Positions 55,421-64,000 of a stretch of DNA of 64,000 nucleotides are shown in pieces (position 1 is the stretch's first letter; every line of letters begins with the position of its first letter). Source of the stretch: Methanosaeta sp. PtaU1.Bin060 (lineage in GTDB: Archaea > Halobacteriota > Methanosarcinia > Methanotrichales > Methanotrichaceae); NCBI GenBank assembly GCA_002067365.1, contig MVRK01000130.1:23328-87327 (forward strand), in the 5' to 3' direction. Below the pieces are notes generated by a model, which was given only the letters and a program-made list of their open reading frames with translations, did no database searches and had not been told where the DNA came from. Both the position numbers and the translations under genes were made by a program.

Positions 55421-56968
55421 TTATTTCACAAAAGACAACTTGTTTTCGGCGATGGGTATGCCATTCGCGATTCCCTGCCTGGTGTAGTACATATTCAACT
55501 CGCCATCGTGGGCAAAGTAAGAGTTGGAATAGTACAGTGGCAGGGCAGGCAAATCCTGAGCGTGGACAGCCTGTACCTCGTCGACGAGCTCCTTTCTCTT
55601 GGCGGTGTCCGTCTCAGAGACCTCCTGGCTCAGGAGATCGTTGAGCTTCTGGTCCGCTGAGTAGCGGGCACTGTTGAATGTGTAGCCCTCGCCGATGATC
55701 CTGTTCAGTATCTCTGGGTCGCCACCCATGCCCCCGTGGTAGTTCAGGGCCAGATCGAATTGCCACTCCCCCACGAGGCTGTCGAGGGTCTTGGAATCCA
55801 TGCTGCGCAAGCTTACCTTAAACCCAGCAGTCTCCAATTGCTGCCGTATCATCTCTCCCACGCGCTCGTTGGCAGAGGTGACCAGCATCTCCATCTCCAG
55901 GGGCTTGCCGTCCTTCGAGAAGTACTGCCCATCTTTAGCATAGCCCATCTGCTCCAGAAGATCGCCGGCCTTGGACGGGTCGTATCCGTACTGCTCTATA
56001 TCCGGATTGTACCACTCGCTATCCGGCGCGTAAAGCCCTGCACTTGCGATGATGCCATAACCGCGCAATCCATTATCCACCAGCGCCTGGCGGTCGATGG
56101 CGTAGTAGAGAGCCTGCCTGAACCTCATATCCGAAAAGGGCTCCTTCTTGTGGTTGACCATGATCTTGGTGATCCCATCGCGCGGCCCTTCCAGGACTGT
56201 GAAGTTCTCCTTCTTGAGGTTCTCCACGACGTCACCTGGCACGCTAATGGCATCGACATCGCCCTTTTCAAGGGCTGCAGCCGCCATCTCCTCGCTTATC
56301 TTCACAGACTTAAGCTGTTTTACTTTCGGCGTGCCCAGATAGTAGCCGTCATAGGCCTCGTAGAGATATGTTCCCTGGGCCTTATCGTAGTTCACGAGTT
56401 TATAGGGACCAGTGCCGACAAGGGCATCATCGTCCTGGAATTCAGCAGGATTGCTGACGCTCTTGTAGATATGCTCGGGAAGGATGGGGAGCGTGCAGGC
56501 TACCATATCCAGAAATGGGGCATAAGGGCTGTTCAGGTTGACCTTCACAGTATAGTCGTCCAGCGCCTCAGCATCCTTTATGGTCCCGGAGTTGACCCAT
56601 TGGTACGGGTGCTGCTTGATGTAGTCTAGGGTGAATGTCACATCCTTGGCGGTGAACTTCTCCCCGTCATTCCAGGTGACATTCTTTTTCAAGTTGAATA
56701 TGTAGGCGCTGTCTCCTTCTATTTGCCAGCTATCGGCCAGCGCGGGCACATATCCGCTTTGATTCTTCCAGACCAGGGTATCGAAGATGAGGCTCATCAT
56801 GATATAGCCCGGGCCGCGAGAGTAATGACTATAGGGCGAAGGAAATCCCCAGTCGCCGGTGGAATCGGCAATGGTGTAAACTGGTATCTGTTCCACACTG
56901 AGAGCAGGACCTATAAAGAGCAGCAAAAATATGCTCAGGCCCAGCAATTGCTTATATTGGTCTTTCAT
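55421..56968 (-). CDS. Family-5 extracellular solute-binding protein (peptide/nickel type)
   Basis: 515 residues, signal peptide LLGLSIFLLLFIGPALS with no lipobox cysteine. VPALADSWQIEGDSAYIFNL, VTWNDGEKFTAKDVTFTLDY, LVGTGPYKLVNYDKAQGTYL and MRFRQALYYAIDRQALVDNG are family-5 motifs. Works with the DppB/C permeases and double ATPase of the same cluster. The family binds peptides, nickel chelates or heme; nickel is favoured by CooC and FmdE neighbours but not shown by sequence. Confidence 0.9.
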   Translation of the reverse strand: MKDQYKQLLGLSIFLLLFIGPALSVEQIPVYTIADSTGDWGFPSPYSHYSRGPGYIMMSLIFDTLVWKNQSGYVPALADSWQIEGDSAYIFNLKKNVTWNDGEKFTAKDVTFTLDYIKQHPYQWVNSGTIKDAEALDDYTVKVNLNSPYAPFLDMVACTLPILPEHIYKSVSNPAEFQDDDALVGTGPYKLVNYDKAQGTYLYEAYDGYYLGTPKVKQLKSVKISEEMAAAALEKGDVDAISVPGDVVENLKKENFTVLEGPRDGITKIMVNHKKEPFSDMRFRQALYYAIDRQALVDNGLRGYGIIASAGLYAPDSEWYNPDIEQYGYDPSKAGDLLEQMGYAKDGQYFSKDGKPLEMEMLVTSANERVGEMIRQQLETAGFKVSLRSMDSKTLDSLVGEWQFDLALNYHGGMGGDPEILNRIIGEGYTFNSARYSADQKLNDLLSQEVSETDTAKRKELVDEVQAVHAQDLPALPLYYSNSYFAHDGELNMYYTRQGIANGIPIAENKLSFVK

Positions 56969-57055
56969 AGAATCACCTCGATGTTATCGAATTATCTCTA
57001 AAAAATTGAGCTTTGGGAGCCCATCGACGTTTCGGGCATCCGCTCAATGTCAATC

Positions 57056-58126
57056 TCACATCACTCCTGCAACCTTGAGCGGGTGCATACCGGCGTTCTG
57101 GAGCATGGCCAGTGTTTGTGCATCAACCTCGAACTCCTTGATCGTCGATATGAATGTCTCAGGTTTGTCCGCATATTCCATGAGCACAATGTCCTGGTAG
57201 ATCATGGATCCCCAGGCCGGGCCATTCCATGATGGCAATTCCACTGCGCTGAAGTTAAAGCCCAGAGCCAATGCATCGCCCGACTTTGATGTGTCGTTCC
57301 AGCGGATGTAAATCCCGGCTATGTTAGGCACAGCCTTCTTTTCAGCATTTGTCAATGCCATTACGAACATGCTGCTCTTTCCGGGAGTTGCATCCCAGCG
57401 TATCTGTAGGAGGTCATCCTTGCACCAGTTGGGGCATGCTATGACCTTGTAGCTCTCAGCAGTGGTGTTGTTGATGGGCAGTCTCTTCTCCACATACTTC
57501 GCCAGGAACAATCCGCTGGTCACTCCGGGGCAGAGATGGTCATGGAAACATGTCTCCTGTATGAAGTCAAAAGAGCCTCCGCGGGCCCAAACATTGGAGA
57601 TGCTGACCAAGGCGAACTCATTTCCATTGAATGCCATCCTGTTGAATGTGGCATTGCCCTCCTCTGTATGGTTCCCTAGGTAGTCCATATCCACATTCGC
57701 CTTGGAGATCTTCGAGAATACCTTATCAGCAGGCAGGGCCTTTAATTCATCGAGTGACTTTTCTGTGGCATTGCTCTCGGCTTCCATGTACACCGCCTCG
57801 CCAGAGGCCTTGTCGAAGAAGAAGAACCATACCGGCTTCCAGTAAGGCCGCAGAACTTGGAAGAGGTTGCCGTCTCCTATGCTATTTCCGCTCTCTTCTG
57901 TCAAGCCCTTGATGGCCGCTTGGGTCGTCTGACCGTCCGCTATGGCGTAGCCAGCACTGGTAAGTATCAGAAGATTCTGATCCCCTTTCTCGACCCCGAG
58001 TTGATCCATGGCCGCCTTTGCGGCCTTGGAGCCCAGCTCCTCCATTGTAGAACCTTGTGCCAGCACCAATCCGGGAAGTGCTGTCATGAGGAGTACTGCA
58101 ACGATTATAGTGCATTTTCTTTCCAT
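57056..58126 (-). CDS. Secreted protein with FmdE domain
   Basis: 356 residues. Signal peptide (CTIIVAVLLMTALPGLVLA), an N-terminal helical/strand part, then an FmdE domain (~residues 185-335) with the metal motif FHDHLCPGVTSGLFLAKYVE and a further Cys site VIACPNWCKDDLLQIRWDAT. FmdE was first seen in molybdenum formylmethanofuran dehydrogenase operons and has metal-binding Cys/His; secreted versions next to transporters are poorly characterised. First gene of the cluster, 88 bp upstream of the solute-binding-protein gene. Inference: an extracytoplasmic metal-capturing or sensing protein. Confidence 0.85.
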   Translation of the reverse strand: MERKCTIIVAVLLMTALPGLVLAQGSTMEELGSKAAKAAMDQLGVEKGDQNLLILTSAGYAIADGQTTQAAIKGLTEESGNSIGDGNLFQVLRPYWKPVWFFFFDKASGEAVYMEAESNATEKSLDELKALPADKVFSKISKANVDMDYLGNHTEEGNATFNRMAFNGNEFALVSISNVWARGGSFDFIQETCFHDHLCPGVTSGLFLAKYVEKRLPINNTTAESYKVIACPNWCKDDLLQIRWDATPGKSSMFVMALTNAEKKAVPNIAGIYIRWNDTSKSGDALALGFNFSAVELPSWNGPAWGSMIYQDIVLMEYADKPETFISTIKEFEVDAQTLAMLQNAGMHPLKVAGVM

Positions 58127-58503
58127 CTATATTTCCCACCTGTTCAAATTTCCATTCCAGCAGCTCGATTTAGCCTCTGGATGGCGACAATTATTCACAG
58201 ATTGGTAACACATCAATGCTCATATTTATGAGTTTTTCTACCTTATTTTAACAATTGTTACTAATCATATTATTCATTACAATAGCACTCCGATGCAGTT
58301 GGAGGCACAAATATAATTAATATTCACGGCTATAACCACATCGATTTCATATCAAAGGCTTCATATGTATATAATACATGTGCATTTATATATTAATACT
58401 ATTACGTCCCCCACTATGGTCTCCGCTCTCATCAATATGACTGAGACCGACTGAGCATCAAACTAAAAAATAAATTTAGAAATATATTTTTAGCTCTTCG
58501 CGA
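58127..58503. other. AT-rich regulatory region upstream of the FmdE cluster
   Basis: About 375 bp without a gene between two minus-strand genes. Contains the paired dyads at 58220-58261 and a long AT-rich part (58260-58500) probably including the downstream region of the next gene. Confidence 0.5.
58220..58261 (-). promoter_or_regulatory. Two inverted repeats at the FmdE promoter (candidate operator)
   Basis: CTCATA-TT-TATGAG (58220-58233) and the perfect 12-bp palindrome TAACAATTGTTA (58250-58261) lie 17 bp apart, 95-135 bp before the FmdE start codon. The first overlaps the best TATA-like sequence (CATAAATATG on the minus strand), the usual place for a repressor site. A metal-responsive regulator such as NikR is a reasonable guess; no consensus match is claimed. 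Confidence 0.45.
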
Positions 58504-59070
58504 TCAGGGTGCATTCAGCCAGGAGTAAGCATAGTAGTACCAGTTGTCCCTGTAGGGGTATGTGCTATAAGGTCCATAGTAGCCGTAGGCTCCATTGGCC
58601 AGCGCCCTAAGGTCCATGGTGCTGCCGTCTGGGAAGACGCAGAGGTTCACGTCTCCATAGGCGGTGTGAACTCCCTGCACCCCGCCGCCCAATCTCTGGC
58701 ACTCCTTTGTTCCGGCAGCGATGTCAAGCGCCCCCTGGCTGTTGCTGTAGAAGCTGGGGTTGTAAGGGCTGGAAAGGCCGCTGCTGCTGCAGTTCCCTGT
58801 GAAGAATGCATGGGCATCGCACCAGCTCCCGTCTGGAAACTGGCAGACAGGCTTGCCGCTGTTCAATGAGGGTTTTGTCGTGTAGAGGTAGCCCATACTC
58901 ACGCAGTGGGCTCTATCGGGCACAGAGGTGTCTATGGCCTGTGTAGCCGAGCTTATCTGCTGGTACGTCTCCTCACCTGAGGCAGACGGCATGCCAGAGG
59001 CGAGGATGATGGAGATGCAAAAAACTGCCAGCAGGAGCCTCGATCCTGTAATGTTTATTTTACGAGTCAT
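58504..59070 (-). CDS. Secreted protein with two DUF333-like repeats
   Basis: 188 residues from ATG 59070. Signal peptide (SRLLLAVFCISIILASGMPS). Two copies of a motif like PVCQFPDGSWCDAHAFFTGN and NLCVFPDGSTMDLRALANGA, each preceded by a helix with C-x-x-x-G (HCVSMGYLY, ECQRLGGGV), fit the DUF333 family of small secreted Cys-rich domains annotated as putative hemolysin. C-terminus is Tyr-rich (NWYYYAYSW). The second copy has lost one cysteine (STMD instead of C-x-D). Function unknown. Confidence 0.7.
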   Translation of the reverse strand: MTRKINITGSRLLLAVFCISIILASGMPSASGEETYQQISSATQAIDTSVPDRAHCVSMGYLYTTKPSLNSGKPVCQFPDGSWCDAHAFFTGNCSSSGLSSPYNPSFYSNSQGALDIAAGTKECQRLGGGVQGVHTAYGDVNLCVFPDGSTMDLRALANGAYGYYGPYSTYPYRDNWYYYAYSWLNAP

Positions 59071-59083
59071 CTTCTTCCTCCCT

Positions 59084-59977
59084 TCAGGGCCTGACAGATC
59101 CGAAGACCGCCCATCTCCAGTCTGCACCCTTCATCCTGAATGATTGGTTCACGGCATCCTCTGGAAGCTCGATCGTCAGGGGAGCGCCGAAGTCGCCATA
59201 TACAGTGCTCTCGTTGATGGTGCTGTGAATTCTGAATTCTGGAGCATCCATGTTCAGGATCTGGGGTGTCACTGTAAGGCTTGAGTTTATGTCCAATCTC
59301 AAGAGGCGGGCGTCTTTCTTGGAGACCCAGGCAGTCAGGACTGTGCCGCTGTTGTTCAGCAGGGTGGTGTTATCTATGTTGAGGGACCCATTCATGAGGA
59401 CCGCGGGCTTGGGGAATGGCGATGCGGAATAGGCGGTCAGGAGCTGTATGCCGCAGATCCCCTTGCATATAGGGATGTAGGGCGTGCCATTGAGCTTGTA
59501 AGCCTCCTCTCCCTGGATGCTCTCTGTGCCCACGATCTTCACATCGGAGTATTTGATGAGATTCACTTGGCCTGGAATCTCATTGTAATCCTGCATGATC
59601 CCTGCTGAGTCGTTGAGCACGAACTTCGTCCAGTTCTCTCCTTCCTTCCACCACTCGGAGCCATTGACGAAATATCCGTTCCAGACAAGGACCTCTCCGT
59701 TAGTCTCGTCTACAAGCCGGGACATCCACGAACCGGCCATGCCGGCAAGGTCGATCTTTCCTTCTATGGTCTTGACAGCCTTGAAATCCTTGTGGATGGA
59801 CTGGTTGCTGTACATGATCTCCGTATCTGCGGTCCTGTTGTATGTGTATGTCGTGAGATTCTGCGATGAGTCCGACATCATCTGCTTCAGCTGATCGACG
59901 CTGATCTCCTGGGCCGAGACTGCCATAGTGATGACCAGCACCGTCAACAGCGCTATAAACGGTATATGGATTTTCAC
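59084..59977 (-). CDS. Secreted protein, LolA/LppX-like beta fold suspected
   Basis: 297 residues. Signal peptide (HIPFIALLTVLVITMAVSAQ, cut after SAQ). The body starts with a helix (SVDQLKQMMSDSSQNLTTYT) and continues with strands marked by TEIMYSNQSI, VWNGYFVNGSEWWKEGENWT, and a C-terminal sheet ending in GAPLTIELPED. The order resembles archaeal LolA/LppX-like proteins. Many N-x-S/T sequons. Its stop is 13 bp before the DUF333-like gene start, so the two are probably co-transcribed. Fold call is an inference. Confidence 0.6.
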   Translation of the reverse strand: MKIHIPFIALLTVLVITMAVSAQEISVDQLKQMMSDSSQNLTTYTYNRTADTEIMYSNQSIHKDFKAVKTIEGKIDLAGMAGSWMSRLVDETNGEVLVWNGYFVNGSEWWKEGENWTKFVLNDSAGIMQDYNEIPGQVNLIKYSDVKIVGTESIQGEEAYKLNGTPYIPICKGICGIQLLTAYSASPFPKPAVLMNGSLNIDNTTLLNNSGTVLTAWVSKKDARLLRLDINSSLTVTPQILNMDAPEFRIHSTINESTVYGDFGAPLTIELPEDAVNQSFRMKGADWRWAVFGSVRP

Positions 59978-60784
59978 GATTAACCTCCAAGATAATATTA
60001 GTTCGTTACGTATTCATAAATTTTTGGCCATTGTACCAGACCCGGCTATTGATCATTTCAGCAGAGAGGGATGCTGTCGAAGAACGACGAATCCGTTACA
60101 TGGGACCAATATATGAGATCCATAGGTTCGATGATTCTGCCTTCAATCATATGATCTATTCAGGTCTTAATGGATCTTACTGACAGGAGAATGATGGTGA
60201 GATCTCATGAATGGGCCCATAGATCCTGTGACGAAGATGAACAGATCGATCTTCTCGCCATATATCACATTCAATATGAACAGTTCAAATTGCGAGGTAG
60301 TGAGAGACTAAAACGGGTTCCCCATGAGCTTTGTGTTGATCCCGGGCTCCAGCGTCCTTGACTGTTGCCTTCTGTCTCTGTCAGGATCCTCTCTTGCGGC
60401 CCATGAATCCTCCAGGTTTCTCAGCCCTGCCCGCGAGCCTTATGGTCTGCCAGCCATCGCCGGGCGTGGGCCATAGTCGAGCAGGGCAAAGCTTCTCAGC
60501 TCGCCCTAAATAACGGCGTCCATCCTGAATGGCTGCTTGCTCACACCCCTGCCCGCGAAGAGTCGAGTGACTTTCGTCCGCCCTTTAGCCGGATGATCCG
60601 GAGATGCTCCTTCGCGGCCATATCTCAGAGCCGGATCTTCTTGATGGCCCGCAGGATAATCTCGCGATTTACAAGCGATGCAGCTTCCTTGCCTTCAAGG
60701 CGTTGAGGAAGGAAACAAACGCGACCCCTTGATCGAAGAGGTCGAAGATACTCGATTTATGTGTATCCGTTGCACGTAGAAGCA
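59978..60784. other. Long region without an intact gene; degraded reading frame on minus strand
   Basis: About 800 bp. 59978-60360 shows only short frames. From about 60720 down to 60330 the minus strand is GC-rich with codon-like bias; one frame reads VTRLFAGRGVSKQPFRMDAV, stop, then ELRSFALLDYGPRPAMAGRP, stop, and continues to about 60310. This looks like a decayed gene, but I do not recognise the family. Confidence 0.4.
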
Positions 60785-60859
60785 TAGCGGGGAGTAGATT
60801 TGAACTACTGATCTACGGGTTATGAGCCCGTCGGGATATCCTGACTACCCTACCCCGCT
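60785..60859 (-). tRNA. Initiator tRNA-Met (CAT)
   Basis: Acceptor AGCGGGG (60859-60853) with CCCCGCT (60792-60786), giving the A1-U72 pair typical of archaeal initiators; anticodon stem ends in GGG/CCC around loop CTCATAA, anticodon CAT; T-arm TAGTTCAAATCTA. Discriminator A at 60785, CCA not encoded. The A1-U72 pair and the three G-C pairs distinguish it from elongator Met and Ile2. Confidence 0.93.
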
Positions 60860-61170
60860 TCGGTGGCCGCACTACTCCTCATCGCATCTAGTGTATAAAG
60901 ATTGCGTATCCAATTCTTTGCAGATCAATTTCGAGGCTATTTTATGATCAGCTATTAATAATTTCATCTTAGGCAATCCAATGAGATACAAGCGATCGCT
61001 GAAGCATTGGCCTCTACGCCAGGGCGAAGCAATGCGCTCAACCTTTCTCTCCCGATAAGTGCTCTTTGGCCATGGGGTCGTAGAGCTGCCCTTTTTTGAT
61101 TTTGCTGACACGAACTATATTAATCATGGCGTATCTATCTGATAGTGTATGTTTGTCCGAGGCACCGAGG
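60860..61170. other. Divergent region between tRNA-iMet and the kinase gene
   Basis: Holds the tRNA promoter and, near 61111-61123, an ACTATATTAATC element that may serve the histidine-kinase gene. No gene seen. Confidence 0.4.
60893..60900 (-). promoter_or_regulatory. TATA box for tRNA-iMet
   Basis: CTTTATAC on the minus strand, 34-41 nt before the 5' end of the mature tRNA, the usual spacing for archaeal tRNA promoters. Confidence 0.6.
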
Positions 61171-63849
61171 ATGAGCGACGACCTTTCGAGCAGGATATCG
61201 AACCTTTATAAGATGGTTGAAGATCTGCGGAGAAGATGCGCAAGAGATCCCGGCAATGCCTTCGAAGTTCTTTCAGACGCCCTCTCGGAGCTTCAGATCA
61301 GCCTGGAGGAGCTCTCCGCGGCTGACCTGAAGCTCGCAAAGCTGGCGTCGTTTCCCAGCCATAATCCGAATCCGATTGTTGAAGTTGATCTTACAGGTGA
61401 GGTGCAATACATCAATCCGCCTGCCAAACGGCTGTTCCCGGATCTTCATGAGATTGGATGCCGGCATCCCTGGCTGGAAGATTGGGATGCCGTAGTGCAG
61501 GTGCTCCATGAGATCAAAAGAGGAAGCTATTCGCGTGACGTATCAGTCGGCGATAGATGTTACAGCCAGGTGATGTATCTCTTTCCCGAGACTCGCTGTA
61601 TTCGAATATACGGTGAGGACGTCACCGAGCGCAAGCGTCGTGAAAAACAGATCACGAAGCTGACCAGCCTCTACGCAGTGCTCAGCCGCGTGAATGAGGC
61701 TATTGTTCGAACAGGTGACGAGGCCTCACTTTTTTCGCAGGTCTGTCAGATCGTAGCCGAGGAGGGCGGCTTCCCGCTGGTCTGGATTGGTGTGGCGCGA
61801 AAGCAGCATGTGATCCCTGTGGCCTGGCATGGTCCTGCCGGGGACTATCTGAAAAAGATACGAGTAGATGTGGAGGGCAGGCTGGGAAAAGGGCCGACAG
61901 GCACCTGTATCCGTGAAGGCCGCGTGGTGATAAATGACGACTTCGGAGCGAATCCTGCGACTTTGCCCTGGCGCGAGCCTGCGCTGAGATACGGCTTCAG
62001 AGCCTCGGCTGCTTTCCCTCTGCATCGCCATGGCTCTGTCAGAGGCTCGCTCACGCTCTACTCCTCGGACCCCAAGGCCTTTGACGAAGGGCAGGTTGGC
62101 CTGCTCGAATCGCTGAGCGCTGATATCTCCTATGCTTTGGACGTGCTCGATCACGAGAGGCAGCGAGCCGAGGCTGAGCAGGCCCTCGCCAGAAGCCTGG
62201 ATGATCTGGAGCTTCGCGTCCGGGAGAGGACCGCGGAACTCTTCGAGGCGAAGGAGGAGCTGGAGGCCATCAACGAGGAGCTGAGGCGCGAGAATGAGGC
62301 GCATCTGAAGCTCGAAGAGGAGCTGCGTGTGGCGAGGGATGCGGCAGAGGCTGCAGCCCGCGCCAAGGCCGACTTCATGGCCAACATGTCCCACGAGATC
62401 AGGACTCCAATGAATGCCGTCATCGGCATGACATCTATTCTCCTGGACGAGCCCCTCACGCCAGAGCAGAAGGATTATGTCGAGACCATCCGCAGCTCAG
62501 GCAATGCGCTCCTGGTTCTCATCAATGAAATCCTTGACTTCTCCAGGCTCGATCGCGAGAAGGCCGAGCTGGAGGAGCAGCTCTTCGATCTCAGAGCCGT
62601 GGTCGAGGAGGCCTTGGACCAGGTGGCCCAGCAGGCTGCCGAGAAGGGCATCAACCTCGCCTACATCATCGCGAGAGGCGTGCACGAGACCATCTACAGC
62701 GATCCTGCGAGGCTGCGCCAGGTTCTTCTGAACCTTCTCAACAACGCCGTGAAGTTCACAGAAAAGGGCGAGATATTGCTGTCTGTGGGTCAGTCTCCCA
62801 CAGAAGGCATCAGGCACGAGATCAGGTTCTGTGTGCAGGACACAGGCATAGGCATACCTCTTGAGCAGCAGGAGGCCATCTTCGAGCCCTTTGTCCAGAC
62901 GGATACATCGCTCTCCCGCGAGTACGATGGCGTGGGCCTGGGGCTGGCCATTACCAGGAAGCTCGTCGATCTCATGGGCGGAAAGATCCGGGTCAAGAGC
63001 AAGCCGGACAGAGGCAGCTGCTTCCTCTTCAATATCATGGTCAGGGTGCTGCCCGATGAGCCGAGCAAGATCCCGTCTGGAGAGCAGCCCGTCCTGAAGG
63101 GCAAAAGCGTGCTCATCATCGAGGAGAGCATGACGAACCGCATGATCTTAGGGAGGCTGTTGCATGAATGGGGCATGGTGCCAATCGTCGTCGGATCGAC
63201 AAAAGAAGCGAGGGAATTGGATCTGAGATACGGCAGTAAGTATGATGTCGCAGTGCTGGGTGCAAAGCTTGCCGATGCAAAGGGTGAGTCCCTCGTGAGA
63301 GGGATGCGCAAGGAATCTCCCATGGTTCTGCTCGCGCCCATCGGGACGAAACCCAGGGATGGCTTCGCTGCAGTTATGTCTTTGCCTATCAAACCTCGGC
63401 AGATCTATAATATCCTGGGGAGTCTTTTCGCCCTCGCTCCCGCACAAGAGGCGGCCAGCGACGATGTGCTGGCCGAGGCAGGTCCTCTGAGGATTCTTCT
63501 GGCCGAGGACAACGCCTCAAGCCAGAAGGTCACCATGCAGATGCTCATGAAGCTGGGATACAGGGCTGATTTGGCAGCCAACGGCCAGGAGGCGATCGAG
63601 GCCCTGAAGAGGCAGCACTACGATCTTGTGCTCATGGACATGAAGATGCCAGTGCTGGATGGATACGACGCCACGCGGGAGATACGAAGGCTCTGGCCTG
63701 AAAAGGGGCCGATGATCATCGCTCTGACCGCATATGCCCTCGCAGGAGATCGCGAGAAATGCCTTCAGGCCGGGATGGATGGATACCTCGCGAAGCCCGT
63801 AGTGCTGGATGATTTAAGGAAGACATTGGAGCAGATACAAAATAGATAG
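61171..63849 (+). CDS. Hybrid sensor histidine kinase (PAS-GAF-HisKA-HATPase-REC-REC)
   Basis: 892 residues from ATG 61171; ATG 61126 and TTG-type starts upstream would add residues without homology. Order: N-terminal helix; PAS-like (~40-145, [20 protein letters not shown]); GAF (~165-320, [32 protein letters not shown]); coiled coil (~325-410); HisKA with [18 protein letters not shown] (phospho-His); HATPase with N box [13 protein letters not shown]1 DTGIGIP and G2 [12 protein letters not shown]; receiver 1 ([16 protein letters not shown]) in which the phospho-Asp strand reads [10 protein letters not shown]; receiver 2 intact ([34 protein letters not shown]). No membrane segment, so it senses a cytoplasmic signal. 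Confidence 0.93.
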   Translation: MSDDLSSRISNLYKMVEDLRRRCARDPGNAFEVLSDALSELQISLEELSAADLKLAKLASFPSHNPNPIVEVDLTGEVQYINPPAKRLFPDLHEIGCRHPWLEDWDAVVQVLHEIKRGSYSRDVSVGDRCYSQVMYLFPETRCIRIYGEDVTERKRREKQITKLTSLYAVLSRVNEAIVRTGDEASLFSQVCQIVAEEGGFPLVWIGVARKQHVIPVAWHGPAGDYLKKIRVDVEGRLGKGPTGTCIREGRVVINDDFGANPATLPWREPALRYGFRASAAFPLHRHGSVRGSLTLYSSDPKAFDEGQVGLLESLSADISYALDVLDHERQRAEAEQALARSLDDLELRVRERTAELFEAKEELEAINEELRRENEAHLKLEEELRVARDAAEAAARAKADFMANMSHEIRTPMNAVIGMTSILLDEPLTPEQKDYVETIRSSGNALLVLINEILDFSRLDREKAELEEQLFDLRAVVEEALDQVAQQAAEKGINLAYIIARGVHETIYSDPARLRQVLLNLLNNAVKFTEKGEILLSVGQSPTEGIRHEIRFCVQDTGIGIPLEQQEAIFEPFVQTDTSLSREYDGVGLGLAITRKLVDLMGGKIRVKSKPDRGSCFLFNIMVRVLPDEPSKIPSGEQPVLKGKSVLIIEESMTNRMILGRLLHEWGMVPIVVGSTKEARELDLRYGSKYDVAVLGAKLADAKGESLVRGMRKESPMVLLAPIGTKPRDGFAAVMSLPIKPRQIYNILGSLFALAPAQEAASDDVLAEAGPLRILLAEDNASSQKVTMQMLMKLGYRADLAANGQEAIEALKRQHYDLVLMDMKMPVLDGYDATREIRRLWPEKGPMIIALTAYALAGDREKCLQAGMDGYLAKPVVLDDLRKTLEQIQNR

Positions 63850-63962
63850 GAGAAACACCCCGGCCACCAAAATGCTATTCCTATTCAGACCGGGCGCAGG
63901 GTATCTGGGAGGAATAAAATTGTATTTTATCTAGCAGGATCGGAAAGGACGGAGCGAGAAGA

Positions 63963-63982
63963 CCCCACCGTTCACGGTGGGG
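63963..63982. mobile_element. Possible end hairpin of an IS200/IS605-type element
   Basis: CCCCACCG (63963-63970) and CGGTGGGG (63975-63982) form a perfect 8-bp stem with a TTCA loop, followed by ATGAAAGC. Such a hairpin followed by ATGAAAG or ATGGAAG is common at the right end of IS605/IS1341 (TnpB) elements and in their guide RNA. No tnpA or tnpB is visible before the window ends; the element, if present, would lie beyond the edge or be a solo end. Confidence 0.35.
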
Positions 63983-64000
63983 ATGAAAGCGGAGTCCTTC

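Noticed and set aside
55736..56629. 297-residue open frame antisense to the solute-binding protein
   Set aside because: Shadow frame with no plausible product.
58200..58220. NikR-like GTAACAC half-site
   Set aside because: A single GTAACAC is present at 58206-58212 but no partner half-site at a suitable distance was found.
60170..60361. 63-residue plus-strand open frame near the decayed region
   Set aside because: No family resemblance and overlaps the minus-strand relic.

Overview
The window looks like a chromosomal segment of a methanogenic archaeon of the Methanosarcinales, most likely the Methanothrix (Methanosaeta) group. The archaeal markers are RNA polymerase subunits N, K and L, ribosomal proteins L18e/L13/S9/S2, an initiator tRNA with an A1-U72 pair, an archaeal mevalonate pathway (mevalonate kinase, isopentenyl phosphate kinase, type 2 IPP isomerase, prenyl synthase), aRF1, Csl4 and RtcA. 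The methanogen markers are SepS (O-phosphoseryl-tRNA synthetase for tRNA-dependent cysteine synthesis) and the SelB-like protein aSelBL. The genus is an inference from overall gene content. TTG and GTG starts are common and genes sit in tight overlapping operons.

Layout. 1-2894 (minus): tetrapyrrole genes hemL-hemC-SUMT, the last cut by the window edge. 3115-5696: a GlcD/GlcF-type FAD plus Fe-S oxidoreductase pair. 5760-10005: two small unknown genes, an AT-rich tandem array, aSelBL, and the ammonium module amt-glnB. 10372-18801: a long plus-strand run that starts with a promoter and a highly structured leader RNA, continues with L18e, L13, S9, RpoN, tRNA-Pro, RpoK and S2, and passes into MEMO, the isoprenoid genes, RNase J and the prenyl synthase. 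18963-27178: accessory genes (secreted proteins, a Cys/Tyr-rich peptide, an ICMT-type membrane methyltransferase, TspO, GNAT, VapBC between direct repeats, a papain-fold protease, an MBL hydrolase and a multi-helix membrane protein). 27517-32898: a disturbed region with UPF0489, HicBA, a low-GC insert (dockerin-like metal-binding-protein gene plus methyltransferase) between 107-bp repeats, broken toxin genes and an intact MntA-HepT pair. 32931-47974: housekeeping genes (rpiA, sepS, translin, aRF1, a TPR protein, METTL5-like, csl4, rpoL, rtcA, gltX, Nudix). 48179-49615: an aldehyde dehydrogenase. 49760-58126 (minus): a cluster of secreted FmdE-domain protein, family-5 solute-binding protein, CooC-like ATPase, flavin reductase, TrmO-like methyltransferase, two permeases and a fused double ATPase; I read it as a nickel (or similar metal) acquisition and delivery system. 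58504-59977: two secreted proteins. 60785-60859: initiator tRNA. 61171-63849: hybrid histidine kinase with one dead receiver. The right edge ends in a hairpin resembling the end of an IS200/IS605 element.

The points I find most worth following are the four-hairpin, five-way-junction leader in front of the L18e operon, the FmdE/CooC/ABC cluster, the repeat-flanked low-GC insert with its graveyard of toxin-antitoxin remnants, and the Cys/Tyr-rich secreted peptide. All family assignments come from reading translations by eye; no database search was possible.
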